64,000 bases of DNA from Dipetalonema caudispina. Its lineage: Eukaryota; Nematoda; Chromadorea; Rhabditida; Onchocercidae. Of this stretch, positions 26,869 to 38,815 are shown piece after piece. Position 1 is the stretch's first letter, and the number at the start of each line of letters is the position of its first letter. The notes under the pieces are model-generated. The model was not told the DNA's origin and searched no databases. It saw nothing but the letters and a program-made list of their open reading frames with translations. Position numbers and translations under genes: made by a program. The stretch spans positions 310,001 to 374,000 of the forward strand of contig JABVXV010000005.1 of assembly GCA_013365325.1 (NCBI GenBank). The letters are read 5' to 3'.

Positions 26869-29800
26869 TCAATTGTTCGCGTTGGAAAGAGGTAAACGAA
26901 GAATCAATGTTTTGGTGAGTGCAGCAGCACGGACACTGCTGTAGCCCTGAAAAAAATTTTTTATTTGTGTGTAATTATAAAATCATGTTTCGGTGTACTT
27001 ACAAACGAAACAGTAAGCCAATCTCTTTCCTACTTTTTACTTTACATGACTATTGATGAAATGTTAATTGGAGAACCACCGCCTTCCACGACAAGTTCAT
27101 CTTAAGGTTAGAGAGACAGGTATACTGGCGACAAAACACAAACGTTTTTGGAATATGTATCGGTCGTATTTCCGACGATAGATTCAAAAGAAACTGAATA
27201 AGTAACTAAATAATTATTAATCCTAATAAAGGTAACTTTTTTCATTCAATCAGTTCTTCATACGGGAATAAAGGAATTTACAAATCAAACTCCTCTACCT
27301 GCCACATGCGACTAGCACGGCTTTGTCCATGTTGATAATCTGCAATACCACGAATTAACGCCCAGCTATCAATGCGTGAGCCACTTATAGCAGCAATAAC
27401 GGAATCGAAACCAGCATCAACTGCACGTAAATTATGATTTGTGGCGAATTTGTCACGAAATTGAGCCGTTGCGCCGCTTGTATCTTCACCAACCTCAAAC
27501 AAATTGTTGTAATGGTTCACCGGCAACTTTTCGTCTACCTCATATTTTGTTTTGAATCATTGTTTTTACTGTTCTGCTCTGTTCTCTTTTCGTATATTTC
27601 GTGTTAAAAGAAGGGAAGAAGAATAACGAATTCCGTTCGGGATAGATAGTCTTACTAAATGGAATTCAGTTTATGCGTTTTAATAAAATGAAATATAAAC
27701 ATAATGAAATATAAACAAAGGAAAAACAAGAAATTTTGATGAAGTAATGGCGAGACTTTGAGGAAAATATCCAAAAAAAATTTAATAAGATTACCTGCTC
27801 TTCATTAGCAAATGTCTGCTTTCTATACGAAACCATTGCTCCGATGGAACCAACATGAACTACCGAGTTAACTCGTTCTGAATTAGGATGTGGAATAACA
27901 ACTACCTGTCCACCACCTGGAATAAAAAACAAATTTATACCAAATCTCACACAGTAAGCAGGCACCTGACCGTTCATTTATTTTTTTCTGCAATTTTCAG
28001 AATCCGTAAAAATTAATTTATTTATGCAATTTTCCTCTTTCAAAAACAAAACCAATATGAACATACAATGTTCATATTAATTTAAAATCAAATTAACCTC
28101 TCCGTAACTTAGCTTACCTACAGGTACAGCTAATAGATCGGCCTGTGGCGGCGGTCTTGAAAAACTCATGTCGCCATTGGCAGCATCCAAACGATCAATG
28201 GTTGTTTTCGTTATCGAATTCCATTCTGTTATCATTTTTTCGTCCCTGAAAAATCAAGGAACGGACTTTTAATTTTGCTTACCTCATTAATTACAAGTAC
28301 TTCACAGCTTTTTTTTATTTGCTTAATCGAAATTCGTTATTTGTAGCTTTTTTTCAAACGCTCATCAAAGTGAGAGCAAACCTTACATATTTTTAGCGAT
28401 ATGAGTGATGATAGCATCTTGAGGATTCCAATTTCGAACCAGGAAGCCATTCACGTGCTCTGTCGCTCTATCAACAGTGTAAGCGTGCGCAAACACATAA
28501 GAATTCGGATCTGGACCGCTGACAACGACATCGCCAAGACGTATATGCCGTGTAGCATCCGTGTAATGAGCAACTCCACCACCAACACCGACGATAAATA
28601 CATGCTCAACATGTTGAAAATTACCCAGAAGACGAGTTGTGATAGAGCCGGCAGATGTTGTTGCTTCGCGACTGTCACCTGTCAATAAGTGTATAGAATC
28701 TATATAAAAAATGAAGCTTTCGAATCAGAGAATATCCTATTTGCAATATTTTACGAAAGCGAGGAGAGGATAGTAGCAAAAACGTGAAGTGGAGGAGGAC
28801 TATATAGGATCAAACTTAGACTCTAAATAACTAACAGTTTTTGAAAATCTATCACAAACAAGCGAACGAGAGCCTTTATCACAGTGGTAATTTATATCCT
28901 TGTCACTGCTTTAATATGCCGTCGGATTGTCAAAAATGATGACAATGACAGGTTCTTGAAACTTTCAGCTATTGATACTTTCCTCTACTGAACTAATAGT
29001 CACTTATTAACACCTAATTCTTTGAAACCTCTTCCTTTATTAGATAAGGATTGAAACATGACAATTTATTACCACGACTATAGAATAAACGAAACACACA
29101 CCAATAACGGCCAATTTAGTCGCAACAACCCGATGTTTCCCTATCCATCCAAGGGTATAAATATTGGAGTCACCACCAGAACGGTAACGATGAACCGTCG
29201 TACTGTTATCAATGATCGCATCAATACTCTGTTTCTCAGCGAACAAGCACGTTAAGATAGCGACAGTAGGATGATCACGTGAACCGAGGCCAGCTGGAGT
29301 TCGAGATAATTCAACTGCAATAATAAAAGGAAAGTGAATAAATTCGAAAGTTAATTTCTGCTGACTCAAATCCTTCCAGCACAAAATTACATGTAACGCG
29401 TCCAAAATTAGAACTGATAGTGTATTTGATGATCGCATGATCAATGAGGTAATTTTTGCTTTATTTTTAGAAAGTCTCTTTCCCATTAAAACAGGAAAGA
29501 AAAGATATATTCATTTTTTTTGGTGCCCTTAGCTGAGAAAATAGTGCAGACAATGAAAAAATTATGCATTAAAAAACTTACTGCTGTCAACAGCGCTTAC
29601 ACGAATCCATTCATTCTGCAATTTCTGCACAACACCAAGTGCTTCTAGTTCATGGAGAAATCCATCAACTTCCTTGTTTGTACAACGCAAGGATCTAAAA
29701 TTTGAAAATTTATTTGATAAATTTATTTGAGAAGCAACAAGCCAAAACACAAAATATGGAGGAATGTTTTTACCAAAAATGAAACAATGTTAATTTTTTG

Positions 29801-32297
29801 ACTTCTTCCTCTCGAAAAACACATAGGCAATCATAAATTTGTAATTTGGGAACGACTCGGCGAGAATAAATGATCTAGAAAAGATGGGGTTATAAACAAC
29901 TTAATTACTACTTTCTTTCAAAAATCTGGTCCATAACTTACTCCGCAATAATGTCCACAGATAAGCCATTCGGATATGCATGTTCCAGAACTTCCTGTAC
30001 ATGAGCTATGGTAACGTTCTCTACTTCGGAACCAGAATCTGGGAAGAAATTGAATAAAACACTTAATGGAATAATTGATTTCGCCTAACATGAGTCTGCT
30101 GACCGATAAGTTCATGATCAATTAAAACATAAAAACATTCCAAAGAATGGAAAAGGTCACCTTAACAAATATTTACCGTTTTTTAATAATGGATAAGAAG
30201 AAAATTCTTAACAAACAAACTTTTCACTTCATCTCTAGCCTGTTTTGTCTAAAAAACCCTCGTGACTTATGAAACTTACCATATTGCTTGGGATCGGGCA
30301 TCTGATATGTTTCATTTTCTTTCGCAAACTGCATGTCAATTTCGATTTCTCGCAGTGCACCATAATCGCTTTGCATAAGTTTCAAAATTCGTTTCAGAAA
30401 CGTCACATAATCTGAAATCTATTTGATACGACTTATTCTTTTTTAAAACTTTAAAACGAAGCTCTCACTTTTTTTGCAGTCACATTTAGCAAAAGTGACT
30501 CTTACATGAATCCAAGTTATCAACTAGTAGACTATCCTAATTTTAATAATAGTGGTGTCTCTCTCTTCAGATGAAGCTGAAATAAACAGTACACATCTAA
30601 AATTAGTTTCCATTTTTCTTTTAAAAACAAAATTACCTCTTGGAAAAACGCTAACAAGATCTCGGAAGAACTGCTGAGCTGTAGCATGTTTTTCAGCACT
30701 TTCCGTATCTTCGAAGAAACGAAAACGAAAGCAACGGTTTTCCTGAAAAGGAGATTTGTTCCATTTCGTAAACGGTTAAAGAACTTTACGTTATCCATAA
30801 ACAGAAATATATTTCCTTACTATTGCAAGAGCCTATAAGATGTAAAAACGTAGAGAAAATTTCATATACACATAGGCATCATCAAGTGTGTTGAATGGAA
30901 ATGTAATTATGGAGCAGTACAATTTATATTATACTACGATTTTTTTGAATATCCGAAGCAGAGGATAAATCTTCCATTGAAGACATACACACATTTAGAT
31001 GCGAGTTAAAGAAGCTAAATAAATAGAAGAAAACATGCATATAAAGGAAGGAATGAAAAAACGAACAAAAAACAATTCGCTATTTAGAAGCAATAACTAG
31101 ATATTATTCGGCAAGTAATTACTGTTCGTAACAATGAAACTTAACCTGCTTTTTCATATCCCGATCTCGAAGCCACACGGAAAAGCTGAGCGTTACATCA
31201 CATTTTAAATCTAAAATATAAATAATTAAGCATAGCTGATTACATGAAGCTATGAAAGTGAATATAAGGCCCAGTGGTCTCTCTTTAACATTATATTTAA
31301 ATTAAACAACAAAAAACTATACAAACTTGGCTTTCCATCGGCAAGCTTATTGATAACAATGCCGACGTGTTCTCCACCTGCAACGTGCAATATTTGATTG
31401 TATTCAACATCGATGTTCCTGTAAAAACCTATTTGAAAATTTTCCAAAATCTAATTTAGGTCGAAACATCTTACGTATTGTGGAGGATGAAACATAAATT
31501 AAAAAGATGTAAAAGTTTGGTGACAAATGCAGTGGAAAATGCAGCATTTCGGACAACAAATTTGAAACAGATAAGTGCACATTTGAGGTTTTTTTTTTTC
31601 TCTCTAACATTCATTGATTTCAGCGCGCCACCACTACAAAAAAAGAATTTAAAATAATGATTTTTTTAGATGGTTGTGGTTTCAATATAAGATTCTCAAA
31701 CTTAAAAACTAATAAGTATTACTGAAAAAGCTATTGAGATGATGCAAAAAGTTTTCTCATTCACATTTCTCAATGAACAACGTATCGTCGATTCTCACGT
31801 CTTTTCTTATTCAATTGGTACGAAAAACTGTCAATTCCTTTTTTTCCAGTCTTATAGAAGTTTCTTACCTTGATAACCCACTGATATAATACTCTTTTTA
31901 CTTCACTTACAAATGGGAAGAACAATCTTTATTTCTGTAATTTTAGAGATAAACTTCATTACTCTTTAATTTCAGAAAAGCAAAAAAAAAGCTCTTAAAA
32001 ACTCATATAAAAAGTAAACAATAAATACTGTTGGTGGTTATTTGAGGCTCGCTTAGGTTCGTTTATTTCGCTCATCCTAATTAAATTAAAACTTTCTCAT
32101 TCAACTTCTAAATCTTTCCTGTTATTTAGTCTATTCGAAATTTCCTTTCTTCAAGCTGCTCTATATTTTCTTCCTTTCCATTACTATCAGTATGGAAATA
32201 CTTACCGTGAAATAAGTACCACATTATGTTCCGGGCTTTGTAGAAGCGGTGAAAGTACCACAAGTCCACCAGTATGGGGTACTCTTGTTCCTACCAT
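26869..32297 (-). CDS. Winged-helix plus PNP_UDP (MTA/SAH nucleosidase-like) protein
   Basis: Thirteen exons close in phase at 589 aa: 32297-32206, 31418-31327, 31210-31146, 30742-30637, 30411-30280, 30038-29942, 29694-29582, 29314-29102, 28678-28387, 28245-28118, 27916-27795, 27538-27299, 26946-26869. Residues 1-160 match nothing I know. Residues ~165-228 look like a winged helix (IAHVQEVLEHAYPNGLSVDI, then EVDGFLHELEALGVVQKL and WIRV). Residues ~235-580 follow the nucleoside phosphorylase/nucleosidase fold: VAILTCLFAEKQSIDAI, SNIYTLGWIGKHRVVATKL, VFIVGVGGGV, RLGDVVVSG, GSIGAMVSYR, WALIRGIADYQHG, and the C-terminal helix GYSSVRAAALTKTLILRLP. The last exon uses the donor at 27298; reading through instead gives a short VEEFDL tail and loses this helix. 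An in-frame stop just upstream of 32297 supports the chosen ATG. Substrate and role are unknown; some active-site positions of bacterial MTA/SAH nucleosidase appear changed. Confidence 0.85.
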
Positions 32298-33910
32298 TTT
32301 GGAAACAATCGCCACCGTGAACCAAAAAAGTTTCTCCACTTACTGCAATACTTCAAGGAAATGACGGCTTGCTATCATTAAGTTAGATTTAGGCGCGGAT
32401 AAAGTTTGTCCAGATTATTTTGTGCCTAAAGGTCACGGTAAGATGAACCCTAAGGATAAGATTTCCGCAAGAAGATATTAAATATTGTAGGACTGTAAGA
32501 AATGTCGCATGTGATATTAAGTGACAACAAAAATCACTGAGGTAGACGAGATTATAATCAAAAGAGATGATCAGATCGGAAAGGAAAGGCTTAGGTTTTG
32601 TTCTCACTTCCTTTACTTCTCGAGTTATCTCGGTTTAGTAGGTGAAATCTGTGACATATCCAGAGACTTTTCAAATTAGACATTTCGTTCTTCAGTAGTG
32701 TAAGAATGTATTTGAAATAGATTCAAACTGTCCGTAATTTCTCAGCGAAAATTTGAGCATGAGTGGAATTTTGAATCGACCAAATTTTCGGTCAAATTGT
32801 TGATACAAGCAAGATGCGATGTACCTTATGTAGGGTTAACTCCTACTTGATTTAGTGTTTTAAATAAAAGCTATTCAGTTGTTAGTTAGCCTAAAGTAAA
32901 CCTCAGAAGATATTAGATAATATTTAAGAATCATTAACGGAAGTAATAATTACTGCTGGAAAAAAAGTCTTCGCAAATTGCATCCACCATAAAACCAACC
33001 AGTCTTTTGGAAAAAAAAGAGAGATGAATCATATGGACAGACAAACAACGAGAATTAATGCCTGTTTAAAACTCCATTCTATATAGGTTATTATAAGTGA
33101 AACGGTTTATAAGTTTATGCAAATTTTTCTATAACTCGGTCAATCCAATCAGTTCGCTATTCAAATGCTCGCTCGAACAGCTGTATGTTTGTTCACATAA
33201 CAGATGATGTTTAGTGATATATTAAATCTTTTCTTGAAGCATTATCAAGAAAATGGGAACATCTTTGCAATCAAAATTATCCCTAAACTTTTGCAAGCTA
33301 TGATTATTTTCTCAATAAGCGATCCGTTCCCAGCAAATTAACTATATTTAATTCGAAATATGCCAGAAAAAAAAAACTTTAATGTCAGAAATTAATTATA
33401 ATAACACAATTCAAATGAAGTGATACATCCATAAAATAAGTCTTCAAAGGATGAGAACTTGAAAAATCAAATTTACTAAAAATAAAAAAGTTAGAAGTAG
33501 TTTGTCATTAATATTGATTCCCCTCTCATATAGTAAATTACTTTATTTTTTCGCTGTTGGTAAACATGAAATTGAATTTAAATTTATCCAGTAGAAAGCA
33601 AAAGCTTTGCGAGAAAAGAATAGAATTTTAAATTTAATGAATGGAAAGTATTCATGCTACATATTCTTTTTTAAGAGACTCAAACCTTCCTTCTCGTACA
33701 ATGAAGCTATGTTGCACAGTTTGAAATTATTGGAACGGATGTCTTTTTTTTTTTGAAATTTAATATATAGTAAAATTTTGTGTGCTAAGGAAAACACATT
33801 TGGTGAAATGCTTTTTTTGTTGTGTAACATCCATTCTTCTGAAAATTTTAAAACTTTATTGGAAGTTCTATCCATCATTTTTCTTTTTCTGGAAAAACAT
33901 AGAAGATCTT

Positions 33911-34054
33911 ATGACAGATGTTGAAGATGAAGAACACGAAGGGAAGAATCAATATTACAATCATCAACAGTCGAAGGAACTTTTTCAAGCGACTACTACC
34001 GATCGAAAGGTTGCAGTGCGAAAACGTAGGGGTGGACAATTTGAAATTCCATGA
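33911..34054 (+). CDS. Possible 47-codon small ORF or terminal exon
   Basis: A short plus-strand frame starting MTDVEDEEHEGKNQYYN and ending RKRRGGQFEIP before a stop. It has an acidic first half and a basic end, and its composition is less AT-driven than surrounding chance frames. No partner exon was found and no family is recognised. It may be a terminal exon (acceptor ATGACAG at 33911-33917) or a chance frame. Confidence 0.2.
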   Translation: MTDVEDEEHEGKNQYYNHQQSKELFQATTTDRKVAVRKRRGGQFEIP

Positions 34055-34567
34055 ATGATTGATACTTTTCCTTCAACTGTTCCAATAATTCACTACTCAC
34101 AAGGGATCCATTACTGCATTCACGATATGAGTCATAATCAGTCAGTTTTGAAAGTAACAATATTAGAAGCGTAGTTATTAAATAATCTTTTGAAGTGTCC
34201 TATCGTCCCGTTTTCTCATTATTATCACTCTTTAATCACCAATCATTCCAGTTATCAATGTATTGGTTTCAGTGTTACAGATCAGTAATGATCTTCAACT
34301 ACGAGTTATGGACAGAAAATAAATGTATCCCATCCGTACAAGATCAGGAGGATACTGCTAATTATTGAAGTATAAAGTGACACCAAGCATCCATCATTCA
34401 ACGATCTCTTCTACCATGTCGAATCGTCATTCTTCTGCTTTTATTAATGTTTGACGCAAGCTGGAAAAGTTGTTCAGGCTCGGCTGTCTCGGAATCGGGA
34501 GAATCAATTCTTTCATGCCATTGATGATACATAATAATCGTTGATTGACTTTGATTTGCAGACTTAC

Positions 34568-34765
34568 CTCGGCTTCTCGCTGGCACTTTTTTATTTCAAT
34601 AGCATCAGATTCATGGTAGAGAAATCGAAACTGCTTGACATGATTCAGAAGTTGATTAATAGCCAAAACCGGAATCCAGTCTTCCCAAGCAAAATGTATG
34701 ACAAATTCCGGATACAATTCATAATTATTTGAATTGATAGCTAATTCAAGATCTTCTTTATCGCC
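34568..34765 (-). CDS. Orphan coding-like exon, 66 codons, unidentified
   Basis: The exon is exactly 198 bases between an AAATAG acceptor and a perfect GTAAGT donor, open in phase 0. It encodes residues such as ELYPEFVIHFAWEDWIPVLA followed by INQLLNHVKQFRFLYHES. The tryptophans, balanced composition and good splice signals argue for a real exon. A short 3' exon could follow from an acceptor near 34495 (PSLNNFSSLRQTLIKAEE, then stop). I found no 5' partner and do not recognise the family. It could be part of a small gene, a pseudogene fragment or an unusual exon of a flanking gene. Confidence 0.4.
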
Positions 34766-37700
34766 CTATTTGCATAGTAATCTTAAAATATTGTTTATAA
34801 AACAAATAATAAGCAAATACGGAAGCCTTACACTTCAGACAAACTATGTAAGAAGTATTTCGATAAAATTTGAGGATTAAAAGGTTGAATAAATAAGATA
34901 TTGAGAAATGATTCCTTCCTAAATCTAATATCGAACTGGACGACGTTGGGGTAGAAAAAAAAAAGAACATTTTAACATCAAATTATAGCTTGTGATGAGG
35001 AGAAAATTTGAAGACAATTTTGATATTTCCGAACAAAAAATCGGTGAAATAAAACAAGTTAGGCCACCATACTGTAATTATTATATCTAAGTAATATATT
35101 TCGAAGGCAGACATTTAATTCCCTTTGCACAAATTTTTTTTTTTTTCCATTATTTCATCTTTTCCTCTTCAAATGACAATCCACGCATGGCTAGTAATTT
35201 ATTCGCAAATATTTCTCATTAAAAACTAAAACCAACCAGTAAAGAGAAGAGAATAATGACTTAGATTGAAAAACTGTTCCTGAAATGAGACAAGAAAAGA
35301 GCCTCGAGGGTGGAACTGGATAAGGCTTAGATAAAAATTATTATGCTTAAATAACTCAAGCTTATAGTGTTAAAAAGTGGAATAAGAGGAATAAAAGATT
35401 TCATAGATTTTGAAAGTTTTATTTAGAAAAAGCAAGCCTATCTTGTGTTCAAAGACTTTTAAAAAATTTCAAATATGAAAGCAAACTTCTCTGAAATAGG
35501 AATATTCAAAAATTGGGAAGTATTTATCTGTAAGAGCTTAACTGTTAATGTTTTAGGAAAATAAAATTCACAGAACTACCAGATGGCGATCATTCGATGA
35601 TACCATTTTTCCTCCAACGCTTACCTGGAAATTGTAAAAGTAAATGAATTAATTATGGGAAAAAGAAACGCGATAATTAGAGACGCAATTGTTATTAGTT
35701 GCTAATCAGAAATATCGATGATTTAGTCTATATGTTGTCTTCAGCTAAGCTGACCTTTTGTAGGCTTAAAGTAAAGCTGACCCTGTTCACTCTGATCATC
35801 ACCGAATGATTTACATGAAATAACAGCTATATGTTGAAAGTTGGCTCCTTAAAAATTTCCCACATTCATCGAATAAAATGGCAAAATGAGATGCCAAGTT
35901 GTAACAATACACCCATCCATTTTACACTAACTTGCACATTCGCGCACAGCCTTTTCAGAGAAAAAAAAAATAAAAAAAAAAACAAAAACTGCACTAGAAT
36001 GATGTTAAAGCGATACAAATTTTTATCGATTTATCGAAATTGAAAGTGAAGTTAATTGAAAATCGAACTTAAAATGGAAATAAATCAAAAGTAGCATTCA
36101 TATCATTCGAAAAAAAAAGGATGCTTACTAATTCCAAAGTGAACTTCTCAAAGTATTGTTAGAAATAGCTTCAATTATTCACTTAATCTTGCAATTTAAT
36201 TGATTATCATAAGTCTAATTTCAAAATTTAGACAGGTGTATTCTACGAAATTTCTGTTTAATTTTCAGGAGGATAATACAGCCGATCACAATTCTTTCTG
36301 CTGAACCAAGTGCAAGCTAATTTTGAAACTATTTGTTGAAACTGGATATTTTTAGAGGAAAATTAAAAATGTTGGTATAAGCAGTTGAAGAAAAGATCAT
36401 AAAATACAACAGTATACTTGATTTAACAAAAAAAAAAAATGTTGAGAAATGTAACTAAACGAGAATTAATTGCACCATACGAATTCAACAGGAGAAAGTC
36501 GGTCTAGCGATCGGAACTTTTCAGACATTTTCAACCAAAATGAAAAATGCAGACTAAACGGTAGGGGACAAACATGATAATTCATTGCTCAGCACGAAAA
36601 AATTTTCATCTTTGACAGAAAGGATAGAAGACATTTTCAAAAGTGAAACAACAGATGGTATCAGAAACAATATTAAATTTTTCTTTTTTTGCGGAAAAAA
36701 TATTTTATTTCTTTTCAAATTATAATAATAATTTCAAATTGTTCTACGAATTTGCTTTGTATCGCATGGAAGGCAATGCAAATTTCAGATTCTTTTTAGT
36801 GAAAATGTCATGAGGAATTTGAAATTTCTCAGGATCAAACGTCTGAACCTTGTGTACGTTTGGTTTTGGCTAATATTTCACTTACGTTTGCACGGGATGC
36901 AAAAATACAACTGAGAGCCAAAAGCGGAATATTTCACACCTCATCATTTTAACCTTTTTCTTAAGTATGTATCCAAAACTAAATGATGAAAATTAACAGA
37001 GGGGAGGGAACGATCAACCTGAGAACATGAAAAGAAGAGGAGAGAGTAATATCATGATTGATAGATATACGGAAGTCCCACTTCCGCCTTCATTATTACC
37101 AAAATTCTTTCGTCGCCAGATATTGTTTCCACAACATTACATGCATTCAATATTTTGACTACTTTGATTTTAATTTCTATACTAACATAAATTCAAATTT
37201 AGGCTCTTGAAAATTGGAAATTGCTCATTGCATAAATGAAACTCTTTTCCTGAGCTTTAATTTGGATACCCGCGAATTACTTCCATCAGAACAGAGTCCT
37301 TTAACTTCAAAAACTAGGATTTCAGGTTTTCTTCAATAAAACTATGATTAACTGAAAGATAAACATAAAAAGACCAAATATGTGTACATTTAAACTGATG
37401 ATAAGAGAAAACAATGTAAAGGAAATAAACATCAAGAATTTGTTACACTTTAATGGCATCACACTTATAGTGCTCGATTTGTTTTCTCTGAATCCACTGA
37501 TATTTAAATAAGCATGCCTGTTAAAAAAAGAAGCAGGGAGAGCCTAAGTTAGGATTAATTGCAGAATTTCAGATTTTCAGCTTGCATGAATGAAATTTTG
37601 TCATTAATCAGCAAGTGAGACTTGTCACAAGAAAGTTTTTATCAGATGATATACCTAAGATTAAATTCCTTTAATGACGCATTTATCGTCCAAATTGCAG

Positions 37701-38815
37701 AAATGAGTCAAAACACGGTATATTCAAATTAGCCATTGCTTTCGTAACTATTGTTCACTAATTTTATATGATCAACATCAGAAAAAATTACTACCACTAC
37801 TACACCTCAGAAAAAATTGAAATGTGCAATGGTGCTAACAAATTTTATTCCCACCAAACATCGTACATCTCAATTTTACAAATTTATAAAATGCTGTTCA
37901 TTTTTTTTTATTTCACAGGGAACGTTTAAACTGAACGGTCAATGTGGTCAATCCTTGCGTAAACAAGCAGATATGTTGAAACGCGGGGCATAAGTATAGA
38001 CTATTTGACGTGGTCAAAAAGCAGTTCTGATAAAATAAAGAATCATGTATAACATAAACAAGCATCAAATGAGACAAATAAGTTTAGCTTTTCTTACATA
38101 GAGCCAACATTAATTTTACGACCAATGACACAATCTTCAGTCCGTGACCCCATGTATTAACCAAGACTAAAATATCAACATGTTCAGCCGATGCAAACAA
38201 GCGTTTGAACTACCGACTGTTAATGCAATATTCTTAAAGCAAGAATCTGCATTCATTTGTTAAGCATGCGATCCCAGAAATCTTGAGACATTTATTAGGT
38301 TTAGCTATCATATAATCATTACCAAACTATAACTTTGAACCCGCTAAGACAATTATCAAGACATCACTAACAGCTCTAAAAATAACACCAAAATTTATCA
38401 TACAAGTTATTTTTAATAAATACCATAAAATATACAGTTATTACACATTTTACAAGCAGCACTTCTCCGTGATCGAATTGGTATAACGAATTAGCGATAT
38501 TTGATGTCAAACAGTGCAACATAGGAACTGAGCCGATAAATAGTCTAGTAGAGTGGTTTTGCATAACAAATTAAGGAACAAAATTATATTTGAGACTTAC
38601 TAATATGAATTAAAATAATCTGTAAGTTAAACAAGCAACTTGAATATCACTAAAGTCATCGATAACTGTGGGACAAATATATTCAACGATATAGTGCCTT
38701 ACCTAATCGATGAGCAAAACGAATTTTAAGCACTTACAAAAAATTACCAGTAAGCAGTATTTTTGTCAAAAGTTATTATACAAATAATGAAATGGAAGAA
38801 TGTTCAACTTTCTGA

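Larger units (their letters stand above)
32298..38815. other. Long gene-poor interval
   Basis: About 6.5 kb between the winged-helix/nucleosidase start and the ttc-7 stop. It contains one coding-like minus-strand exon (34568-34765), a 47-codon plus-strand frame (33911-34054) and a minus-strand acceptor followed by a short open frame near 35570-35625, but no gene I can assemble. The rest is AT-rich with short homopolymers and no recognisable gene. Confidence 0.5.

Noticed and set aside
27278..27298. Read-through end of the nucleosidase gene (VEEFDL then stop)
   Set aside because: Using the GT donor at 27298 and the exon 26946-26869 restores the C-terminal helix typical of the PNP_UDP family, so the read-through stop is more likely intronic.
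28401..28688. 95-codon plus-strand open frame
   Set aside because: It overlaps the minus-strand nucleosidase exon 28678-28387, which has clear family motifs; the plus frame is a shadow.
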